Origin: an uncultured Oscillospiraceae bacterium
GTDB lineage: Bacteria > Bacillota > Clostridia > Oscillospirales > Ruminococcaceae
Direction of reading: 5' to 3'
DNA length: 64,000 nt
Assembly: GCA_910579125.1 (NCBI GenBank)
Contig: CAJTTH010000011.1
Span: 1-64,000, forward strand
The number at the start of each line of letters is the position of its first letter. Within the stretch, counting starts at the first letter, position 1. The notes under the pieces were generated by a model. The model searched no databases and had not been told where the DNA came from. It worked only from the letters and a program-made list of their open reading frames with translations. The position numbers were made by a program, and so were the translations under genes. Below, one piece after another: positions 51,341 through 58,108 of the stretch.

Positions 51341-51940
51341 TTACTTAGTTCTCTTGCGCGCAACTATCATCGTGCCTAGAGCCAGAGCGGCAGCGCCGAC
51401 GACCGCGGCAACGCCCTCAACGCCCGAGCTGGGGTTCTCCGTCGAAGTGCTTTCCGATGCTGAAGGAGCAGTGGACTCGGCGGGAACAGATGGTTCTGCG
51501 GGAGCGTCGTTTGAAATGGTCATATCAATAAGATTTATGCCGTGTCCCATAAGCGCCATACCCGCGATCTGAATGTGCTCAAGCTCCTCGGCGGGGATTT
51601 TAAAGCTGATAGATGAACTCTCAACGTCGAGAGAATAGCTGTCCTTGCTTTCCGAAAGCTCCGGACCTACAAGGTTGCTGACGAACGGCCAGCCCTCGTC
51701 GTTTATCATGGTCTTTATGCACCAGTACTCCTGACCGGGCATATCCGCAAGCGCCTTGTTCGTCTCATAGTTAATCGTAATGGTCGTGTCGGTCGTTACG
51801 TCCGCGAACTCTTCAGCGGGGATAGTGGTGTTTGCCGACCAGCCGAAGCCGAGATCTACATTGATGGTATACGCCGAAGCGGATACGGAAACTGCCGCAA
51901 ATGCGGCCGCAGCGGTAATAACGGAAATCATCTTTTTCAT
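51341..51940 (-). CDS. Secreted protein with sortase-like C-terminal tail
   Basis: A 199-residue protein. A Sec signal peptide (MKKMISVITAAAAFAAVSVSASA) precedes a beta-rich domain of about 120 residues. A Pro/Ser/Glu/Thr-rich stalk follows (about 148-165). The end is NPSSGVEGVAAVVGAAALALG followed by IVARKRTK, that is a polar NPxxG motif, a hydrophobic span and a basic tail. This is the layout of sortase substrates anchored to the cell wall; NPSSG would be a variant of the known NPxTG form. No sortase gene is in the window. The domain itself is not recognised; it might bind carbohydrate. Confidence 0.7.
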   Translation of the reverse strand: MKKMISVITAAAAFAAVSVSASAYTINVDLGFGWSANTTIPAEEFADVTTDTTITINYETNKALADMPGQEYWCIKTMINDEGWPFVSNLVGPELSESKDSYSLDVESSSISFKIPAEELEHIQIAGMALMGHGINLIDMTISNDAPAEPSVPAESTAPSASESTSTENPSSGVEGVAAVVGAAALALGTMIVARKRTK

Positions 51941-51960
51941 AGCGGTATGTCCTTTCGTTT

Positions 51961-52023
51961 GCGGGGAAAGCCCCGTATTTATCGGCGAGAGCCTATCTCT
52001 CCGCCCTTTATGTTTTAATTATA
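51961..52023 (-). promoter_or_regulatory. Extended -10 promoter and two-hairpin leader of the secreted-protein gene
   Basis: On the minus strand TGCTATAAT (-10 at 52018-52023) is an extended -10 box with a poor -35. The roughly 70-nt leader then holds two hairpins, GGCGGAGAG / CTCTCGCC and CGGGG-CTTT-CCCCG, ending at the AAAGGAC ribosome site. It does not match a riboswitch class I can name. Confidence 0.45.
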
Positions 52024-52087
52024 GCATTTACCTAAAGAAGTTTATATCAGATTTTTAGCATTTTTATTTTCAGTTTAACCAAATATC

Positions 52088-52116
52088 TTGACTTTTGGTG
52101 AATTTTTTTGTATAAT
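52088..52116 (+). promoter_or_regulatory. Sigma-A promoter of the AraC-family gene
   Basis: TTGACT (52088-52093), a 17-nt spacer and TATAAT (52111-52116); divergent from the secreted-protein promoter. Confidence 0.75.
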
Positions 52117-52152
52117 ATTTTTAATAAGTATTTAAACAGGGGTGTGTGCGGT

Positions 52153-52920
52153 ATGCGTTTATCTGATAAAATTTTTTCACAAATAGAGTTTGAGATGCGT
52201 GAAAACGAGCTCAGACATACTCCCGTCGAGAATGAAATGCGCTTTTACGAGAGTGTAAAGCGCGGCGATCTCGACGGCGTGCGCGCGCTTGCCACGCCGC
52301 TCGGAGGCGAGGGGTTCGGAGTGCTTTCTACCGATAATCTGAGAAATCTCAAGTATCACATGGTGATAACGGTATCATTCATCACGCGTTTCTGCGTCGA
52401 GGGCGGAATGGAGCGCGAGACAGCCTACAACCTCTCCGACCTTTATATAAGGCTGACCGACAACGCCCGAACCGCCGACGAGATAAACGAGATACATTCC
52501 GAGTGTATCACGGATTTCACGGAGCGGATGGCTAAAATAAACAAAAGCTCCAGCTACTGTTATCAGGTGACGAAATGCATCGAATATATCAACGCGCATC
52601 TTCACGAGCGGCTTGTCATCGGCGATATCGCAAACGAGCTAGGCTTGTCGGTGCAGTATCTATCAAAGCTCTTCCACGCGGAAACGGGAATGACGCTGAA
52701 CCGCTATATACTGAAAAAGCGCATTGACGCGGCGTGCCAGATGCTGAAATATTCCGACTACGAGGCGGTGGATATCGGCAGCTTTCTGTCGTTTAGCTCG
52801 CACAGCCATTTTATACAGAAATTCAAACAGGAAACGGGTCTTACGCCAAAGCAGTACCGCGCGAAATATTACAATTCCGCGACGGGAATAAAGGGCGGCG
52901 TGAAATTTAATTCTGATTAA
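52153..52920 (+). CDS. AraC family transcriptional regulator
   Basis: A 255-residue regulator. I use the ATG at 52153 (MRLSDKIFSQIEF), as the longer frame from 52108 would start on the -10 box. The C-terminal 100 residues form two helix-turn-helix units: LVIGDIANELGLSVQYLSKLF and IGSFLSFSSHSHFIQKFKQETG, ending LTPKQYRAKY as is typical. The N-terminal part is a helical domain of unknown ligand. It stands between the divergent binding-protein operon and the GH16-GH5 operon, so it most likely controls one or both in response to a glucan breakdown product. Confidence 0.88.
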   Translation: MRLSDKIFSQIEFEMRENELRHTPVENEMRFYESVKRGDLDGVRALATPLGGEGFGVLSTDNLRNLKYHMVITVSFITRFCVEGGMERETAYNLSDLYIRLTDNARTADEINEIHSECITDFTERMAKINKSSSYCYQVTKCIEYINAHLHERLVIGDIANELGLSVQYLSKLFHAETGMTLNRYILKKRIDAACQMLKYSDYEAVDIGSFLSFSSHSHFIQKFKQETGLTPKQYRAKYYNSATGIKGGVKFNSD

Positions 52921-53016
52921 AAACGCGATATTTTTTGCCGCTTTTTTGTATATCATTTTCAGGGAAACAGGTATAATAAAATCACAGAATTAAATTGCCG
53001 AAAGGAACGTGATCTT

Positions 53017-53916
53017 ATGAATAAATTCTTGAAAAACGGCGCGCTTATATTAGCGCTTTGCGCGGCATTGTGCGGCTGCGCGAACGACCAAGGCAGCTCC
53101 TCCACCGACAGCACAAGCAGCGTATTGACTCCCTCCGACAACTCGACGAGTACAGGTGAAAGCACATCCTCCGAGAGCTCGGCAAGCACGGAGGAAAGCA
53201 CTTCTTCCGAAAGTTCATCCGAGGAAAGCAGCTCTACCGGGGACAGCAATCCCGCGCCCTCGACAAGCGGCGTTCTTGCCGACCTGACGGGTACTCTCGC
53301 GGACGTAAGCAGCGTATTCGAATGCTCCGACGGGTGGACTAACGGCTCAATGTTCAACTGCACCTGGCGCAAAGCAAACGTCAATTTCTCCGACGGCTCA
53401 ATGAAGCTGAAGATAGACCTCGACGGCACGGGTGAGGGTCTTATCCCCTATTCGGGCGCGGAGTTCAGGAGCAAGGATTTTTACGGCTACGGAATGTACG
53501 AGGTCGTTATGAAGCCGATCAAGAACGACGGCGTTGTTTCCTCGTTCTTTACCTACACGGGTCCGACCGATCAAAACCCGTGGGACGAGATCGACATTGA
53601 GTTTCTCGGCAAGGATACGACAACTGTTCAGTTCAACTATTACACCGACGGCATAGGCAAACACGAGTATATTTACGATCTCGGATTTGACGCTTCCGAA
53701 GATTTCCACACATACGGCTTTGATTGGCAGGAGGATAAGATAACGTGGTATGTCGACGGCGAGGAGGTTTATTCCGCCGACAAAAATATCCCGACTACTC
53801 CCGGCAAAATTATGATGAACGTATGGCCCGGCAAGGGCGTGGACGGCTGGCTGAAAGCCTACGACGGGACAACGCCTCTTATCGCCGAGTACAAGTCGGC
53901 AGACTACAAGGGTTAA
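53017..53916 (+). CDS. GH16 beta-glucanase (lichenase-type) lipoprotein
   Basis: A 299-residue enzyme. The lipoprotein signal ends LCGC with Cys21, followed by a Ser/Thr/Glu-rich linker to about residue 85. The GH16 catalytic domain then shows WDEIDIEFLGKD with the two catalytic Glu at 191 and 195, and YGFDWQEDKITWYVDGEEV. The EIDIEF form (no extra Met) is that of beta-1,3-1,4-glucanases. It would cut mixed-linkage glucan at the cell surface, passing oligosaccharides inward. AAAGGAA precedes the ATG, and a TATAAT lies about 45 bp upstream. GH5 follows 11 bp later. Confidence 0.9.
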   Translation: MNKFLKNGALILALCAALCGCANDQGSSSTDSTSSVLTPSDNSTSTGESTSSESSASTEESTSSESSSEESSSTGDSNPAPSTSGVLADLTGTLADVSSVFECSDGWTNGSMFNCTWRKANVNFSDGSMKLKIDLDGTGEGLIPYSGAEFRSKDFYGYGMYEVVMKPIKNDGVVSSFFTYTGPTDQNPWDEIDIEFLGKDTTTVQFNYYTDGIGKHEYIYDLGFDASEDFHTYGFDWQEDKITWYVDGEEVYSADKNIPTTPGKIMMNVWPGKGVDGWLKAYDGTTPLIAEYKSADYKG

Positions 53917-53927
53917 GGAGAAGTGAC

Positions 53928-54956
53928 ATGAGAGAATTTGCAGGCTACAATCACGGTGTAAATTTAGGCGGCTGGCTGTCGCAGTCGGGTTATGAAAAAG
54001 AGCACCTTGAAAATTTCATCACCGAGGACGATATTAAAAGGATAGCGGGCTGGGGCTGCGACCATGTGCGTCTGCCGTTTGACTTTAACATTATTCTCGA
54101 CGATAACAACGCCGTAAGCGCGGACGCGTTCAAGTATCTTGACCGCTGCGTTTCGTGGTGCGAAAAATACAATCTCAATATAATTCTTGACTTGCACAAA
54201 ACGCTCGGTTTTTCTTTTGATAAGGGCGAGAATGAGAGCGGCTTTTTTGAGGACGAGAAGTATCAGGACGTCTTTGTCGCAATATGGCGTGAAACGGCAA
54301 AGCACTACGCGGACAAAGCGGACCGCGTCGCGTTCGAGCTGCTGAACGAGATTACCGAGAAAAAATACGCGATAATCTGGAACAACATAGCCGCGCGGAC
54401 TATCCGCGAGATACGCGCCGCCGCTCCCGATAATTTCATACTTATCGGAGGAATATATCAGAACAGCATTTTCGGGTTGACGTTGCTCGACAAGCCTTGC
54501 ACAAACAATATCGTGTTTAATTTTCATTATTACGATCCGCTTGTTTTCACGCATCAGAGAGCGCCGTGGGTGGATACTATGAGCCCCGACTGCAAGATAG
54601 ATTATCCCGATACTAAGGAAACGTACAGACAAAAATCGCTTGAAAACGTCGGCGCCGACATTGCGCAGAAATTTGACAATTTTGGCGGTGAGATGATCGA
54701 CGCGTCGTTTATGAAGTGGGAGATGTTGGTCGCGGTCGAGGTTGCCGAAAAGCTTGATGTGCCGATCTACTGCGGGGAATACGGAGTCATCGACCGCGTT
54801 TCGGACGATCAGCTTATGAACTGGTACACCGATATTTCCTCGGTTTTCAACAAGCTCGGTATCGGCAGAGCCGCGTGGACGTACCGCGAAAAGGACTTCG
54901 GCATCGTCGACCCGTGCCGCAGCAAGATCGTCGACAAGCTCGTTAAGCTGCTATAA
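53928..54956 (+). CDS. GH5 family glycoside hydrolase (intracellular endoglucanase/glucosidase-like)
   Basis: A 342-residue TIM-barrel enzyme started at the ATG at 53928 (AAGGAG upstream). It opens GVNLGGWLSQSGY, has FELLNEI with the acid/base Glu141, and YCGEYGVI with the nucleophile near Glu284. The N-terminal plan resembles GH5 enzymes related to exo-beta-glucanases. There is no signal peptide, so it should act inside on imported beta-gluco-oligosaccharides released by the neighbouring GH16 lipoprotein. Substrate specificity within GH5 cannot be fixed by eye. Confidence 0.87.
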   Translation: MREFAGYNHGVNLGGWLSQSGYEKEHLENFITEDDIKRIAGWGCDHVRLPFDFNIILDDNNAVSADAFKYLDRCVSWCEKYNLNIILDLHKTLGFSFDKGENESGFFEDEKYQDVFVAIWRETAKHYADKADRVAFELLNEITEKKYAIIWNNIAARTIREIRAAAPDNFILIGGIYQNSIFGLTLLDKPCTNNIVFNFHYYDPLVFTHQRAPWVDTMSPDCKIDYPDTKETYRQKSLENVGADIAQKFDNFGGEMIDASFMKWEMLVAVEVAEKLDVPIYCGEYGVIDRVSDDQLMNWYTDISSVFNKLGIGRAAWTYREKDFGIVDPCRSKIVDKLVKLL

Positions 54957-54968
54957 TATTATAAATCA

Positions 54969-54995
54969 GAGGAGCGTAAAAGCTCCTCCTTTTTT
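54969..54995 (+). terminator. Terminator of the GH16-GH5 operon
   Basis: Perfect 7-bp stem GAGGAGC / GCTCCTC (54969-54975 and 54982-54988) followed by TTTTTT. Confidence 0.85.
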
Positions 54996-55029
54996 ACGCC
55001 GCCATTCACCGAAAATTTTTCAAAATGAT

Positions 55030-55070
55030 GTAACATTTTCGCGAAACACGTGTCTATAGTAATGAGAGGA
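55030..55070 (+). promoter_or_regulatory. ECF-sigma-like promoter motif in a gene-less gap
   Basis: TGTAAC followed about 17 nt later by CGTGTCTATAG resembles promoters read by extracytoplasmic-function sigma factors, often found before the sigma gene itself. An ATG follows, but the short frame behind it shows no sigma-factor similarity. The 54996-55305 gap otherwise holds a 12-bp palindrome (GCCGATATCGGC, 55231-55242) and no convincing gene. Confidence 0.3.
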
Positions 55071-55305
55071 CAACAATTCTTTCAAGTATGTACAATGAGC
55101 GAGGGAAACTGCTTTTTAAGGACAGCGGAAATCTTTAAGCACTTTTTTATTACTATACAGGAAAGGAATGACCGTAAAGGGTGCTTTCTGACGAAACAGA
55201 AAACGGCTCGAAAACCGAAAACCGTCCTGTGCCGATATCGGCTTGCGGCGCGGCTTTTTGTTACGCGAAAAAGTATTATTGTATTATCAAATAGTGTTAT
55301 TCTGC

Positions 55306-55334
55306 TTGAAATCCGCGTTATTTTGCAGTATTAT
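55306..55334 (+). promoter_or_regulatory. Promoter of the GH13 gene
   Basis: TTGAAA (55306-55311), a 17-nt spacer and TATTAT (55329-55334), about 55 bp before the ATG. Confidence 0.65.
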
Positions 55335-55389
55335 ATCATATAGGAGCATTCGTTTTCCATAACCGATATTATTTGAAAGGAGTTTTGTT

Positions 55390-56949
55390 ATGAGCAAAAC
55401 AAATCAGCCCGCATGGCTTGACAACGCGGTTTTTTACGAGATATACCCTCAGTCGTTCTGCGACAGCAATGGCGACGGTATAGGGGATTTTAACGGAATT
55501 ATCGGCAAGCTCGATTACATAAAAGAGCTCGGCTGCAACGCAATATGGATGAACCCGTGCTTTGAATCGCCGTTCGGCGACGCGGGGTATGACGTTTCCG
55601 ACTATTACCAAGCGGCTCCGCGCTACGGCACGAACGAGGATCTGAAGCGGCTTTTCCGCGAGGTTCACAAGCGCGGAATGCACATACTTCTCGATCTTGT
55701 CCCGGGGCATACCTCCGTTGAGCACAAGTGGTTCAGAGAGTCGATGAAAGCGGAAAAAAACGAGTTTACCGACCGATATGTCTGGACGGACAGTATATGG
55801 GAGTCTCCCGAGGGAATGGGCTGCATTCGCGGAATTTCCGACAGAGACGGCTCGTGCGCGGTGAATTTCTTCTCCCACCAGCCCGCGCTGAACTATGGAT
55901 TTTACAAGCCCGATCCCGACAAAAAGTGGCAGCAGCCCATGGACAGTGATGGCGCGCAGGCCACTCTGGGGGAGCTTAAAAATATTATGCGGTTCTGGCT
56001 CGGAATGGGCTGCGACGGTTTCCGCGTCGATATGGCGGGTTCGTTGGTAAAGCACGACGAGGACGGCAAGGGCACGATAAAATTATGGCAGAACGTCCGC
56101 GAATTTCTTGACAATGAGTTTCCCGAAGCGGCAATGGTCTCCGAGTGGGGTGAGCCCGATAAATCCCTGTTGGGCGGCTTTCACATGGATTTTCTGCTGC
56201 ACTTCGGACCGTCGCATTACAACGACCTGTTCCGCTGTGATGAGCCGTTTTTCTCGAAACGCGGCAATGGCGATGTTTCCGAATTCGTGAAAAAGTATAT
56301 CGAGAATTACGAAAAGTCCGACAAAAAGGGGCTTATCTGCATACCGTCGGGAAATCACGATATGGACAGACTTGCTCGCGGCTGCTACGAAAACGACCTT
56401 AAGACCGCGTTCGCGTTTTTGCTGTCAATGCCGGGCGCGCCGTTTATCTATTACGGCGACGAGATCGGTATGCGTTATGTGGAAAATCTCGCGTCGGTCG
56501 AGGGCGGCTACGGAAGAACGGGTTCGCGTTCGCCCATGCAGTGGGATAACTCCACGAACGCGGGATTCAGCTCCGCGCCGTCAGATAAGCTCTACATAAA
56601 ACAGGACGACCGCCCCGACCGCCCGACGGTGAAGTCGCAGTCGTCCGACGAAAATTCGCTTTACAGCGAGATAAAGCGCCTTATAGCCGTTCGGCAGTCG
56701 CACCCCGCCTTGCAAAGCCGCGGAGAGATAAAGTTTCTGTACGCCGAAAAGAACACCTATCCGTTGGCATATCTCAGGAGCGCGGAAAACGAAAGGATAC
56801 TTGTGATAATAAACCCCTCAGACAGAGCGACGTCGTTTGACTGCGAATACTCCTTAAAGGAGAAAATTTATTCGGTAGGCAGCGGACTGTCTGTCGACAA
56901 CGGGAAAATCACCGTTCCGCCTTGTTTTGCGGGATATTTCGAGGTATAA
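55390..56949 (+). CDS. GH13 alpha-glucosidase/alpha-amylase family enzyme
   Basis: A 519-residue GH13 enzyme. VFYEIYPQSFCDSNGDGIGD is the usual start (with an Asn/Asp-rich calcium-type loop). GFRVDMAGS holds nucleophile Asp214, VSEWGEP the acid/base Glu252, and GNHDMDR the transition-state Asp324. A C-terminal beta domain ends the protein. No signal peptide: cytosolic breakdown of alpha-gluco-oligosaccharides. The pattern is closest to alpha-glucosidase or trehalose-type members; exact specificity is open. AAAGGAG precedes the ATG. Confidence 0.9.
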   Translation: MSKTNQPAWLDNAVFYEIYPQSFCDSNGDGIGDFNGIIGKLDYIKELGCNAIWMNPCFESPFGDAGYDVSDYYQAAPRYGTNEDLKRLFREVHKRGMHILLDLVPGHTSVEHKWFRESMKAEKNEFTDRYVWTDSIWESPEGMGCIRGISDRDGSCAVNFFSHQPALNYGFYKPDPDKKWQQPMDSDGAQATLGELKNIMRFWLGMGCDGFRVDMAGSLVKHDEDGKGTIKLWQNVREFLDNEFPEAAMVSEWGEPDKSLLGGFHMDFLLHFGPSHYNDLFRCDEPFFSKRGNGDVSEFVKKYIENYEKSDKKGLICIPSGNHDMDRLARGCYENDLKTAFAFLLSMPGAPFIYYGDEIGMRYVENLASVEGGYGRTGSRSPMQWDNSTNAGFSSAPSDKLYIKQDDRPDRPTVKSQSSDENSLYSEIKRLIAVRQSHPALQSRGEIKFLYAEKNTYPLAYLRSAENERILVIINPSDRATSFDCEYSLKEKIYSVGSGLSVDNGKITVPPCFAGYFEV

Positions 56950-56956
56950 CATACAA

Positions 56957-56989
56957 AAACAGGTTCGGACGCGTTATCCGAGCCTGTTT
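56957..56989. terminator. Terminator between GH13 and galM
   Basis: 13-bp stem AAACAGGTTCGGA / TCCGAGCCTGTTT with one G-T pair. The T-run is better on the minus strand (galM side) but serves both converging genes. Confidence 0.8.
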
Positions 56990-57001
56990 GCTTATTATAT
57001 C

Positions 57002-58042
57002 TTAGTCGTCAGCAATCGAAAACGTGTAAGAGGTAGTGAAGCAGTACTCCTCACCTGCCTTGAGCACACAGCTCCCGAACTGCGGCTTGTTGGGGGAATC
57101 GGGGCAGTACTGGCTTTCGAGACACAGCCCCGCGTACTTATCGTATTTGTGACCGCCCTTGCCCGTTTCGCCTTTAAGACCGATACCGATGTACAATTGG
57201 ATAGCGGGCTTGTCGGTGCGGACGGTCATAACGCGTCCGCTCACGGGCTCGGTCACTACCGCCGCCGTGCGCATCTGCTTGCCCTCGCCAAGCACGAAAT
57301 TGTGGTCGTAACCGTCGGGAAGCCTGCCATTGTCCATGTCCGTGCGGACGGGCTTGGGCGACTGAAAATCGAACGCCGTTCCCGTAACGTAAGCCATAAC
57401 GCCAGTGGGGATAAGCTCGCCGTCAACCGGCGTGTATTTCGCCGCGTTGATTTTCACAATATGATCCTTGATGTCTCCCTCACCCTCTCCCTTTAAGTTG
57501 AAGTAGGAGTGGTTGGTGAGATTGAGGATCGTGTCCTTGTCGGAAACGGCGTTGTACCTGATGTGCAGTCCGTTCTCCAAAAGCGTGAAAGTGACCTTGA
57601 GCTTTACCGTTCCAGGGAAATGCTCCTCGCCGTCGGGGCTTGTAAGACCGAAGGTCACCGCCGGCTCATCGCCGTCGCTGAGCTCCTCGATAGTCCAGAG
57701 CCGCTTGTTGTATCCGAACCCGCCGCCGTGCAGACTGTTTCCGTTGTCGTTTTCGGCGAGCTTGTATTCCTTGCCGTTCAGTGTAAATTTCGCGCCGCCT
57801 ATTCTGTTCGCGTAACGTCCGATAGTCGCGCCGTGGCAATAATCGCCCTTAACGTATTCGTCAAGGGTATCATAGCCCAGCACTACGTCCGCAAGCTTTC
57901 CGTCCTTGTCGGGAACGCACAGCGACTGCACTGCCGCGCCGAAATCGGTAAACGCCGCCGACAGACCGCTTTTGTTCTTCAGTGTTACCAGATGGCAGCG
58001 GTATCCTTGCCAATAGCCGAATTCCTTACATTCAATGCTCAT
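57002..58042 (-). CDS. galM: Aldose 1-epimerase (galactose mutarotase)
   Basis: A 346-residue mutarotase interconverting alpha and beta anomers of galactose or glucose. Visible motifs are GRYANRIGGAKFTLNGKEY near residue 75, NLTNHSYFNLKG with the catalytic His, and GLCLESQYCPDSPN with the catalytic Glu near the C-terminus. Length is standard for GalM. AGGAGGA precedes the ATG. It suits a neighbourhood of alpha-galactosidase and glucosidases. Confidence 0.94.
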   Translation of the reverse strand: MSIECKEFGYWQGYRCHLVTLKNKSGLSAAFTDFGAAVQSLCVPDKDGKLADVVLGYDTLDEYVKGDYCHGATIGRYANRIGGAKFTLNGKEYKLAENDNGNSLHGGGFGYNKRLWTIEELSDGDEPAVTFGLTSPDGEEHFPGTVKLKVTFTLLENGLHIRYNAVSDKDTILNLTNHSYFNLKGEGEGDIKDHIVKINAAKYTPVDGELIPTGVMAYVTGTAFDFQSPKPVRTDMDNGRLPDGYDHNFVLGEGKQMRTAAVVTEPVSGRVMTVRTDKPAIQLYIGIGLKGETGKGGHKYDKYAGLCLESQYCPDSPNKPQFGSCVLKAGEEYCFTTSYTFSIADD

Positions 58043-58077
58043 AAAAGTTCCTCCTGAATAAAAATCTTTACAAATAT

Positions 58078-58101
58078 CCCGCTGCCGTCGCCGACAGCGG
58101 G
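58078..58101 (-). terminator. Hairpin after the chemoreceptor gene
   Basis: Stem CCCGCTG / CAGCGGG, with inner pairs, just past the stop. On the minus strand it is followed by ATATTTGTAAAGATTTTT, only a partial T-run. Confidence 0.5.
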
Positions 58102-58108
58102 GTCAATT

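Noticed and set aside
51941..52010. A cyclic-di-GMP or glycine riboswitch before the secreted-protein gene
   Set aside because: The hairpins are too short and lack the conserved ligand-binding segments of those classes.
55050..55343. A 97-codon frame after the ECF-like promoter
   Set aside because: Its Lys/Arg/Phe-rich translation has no recognisable motif, no good ribosome site, and is crossed by palindromes.
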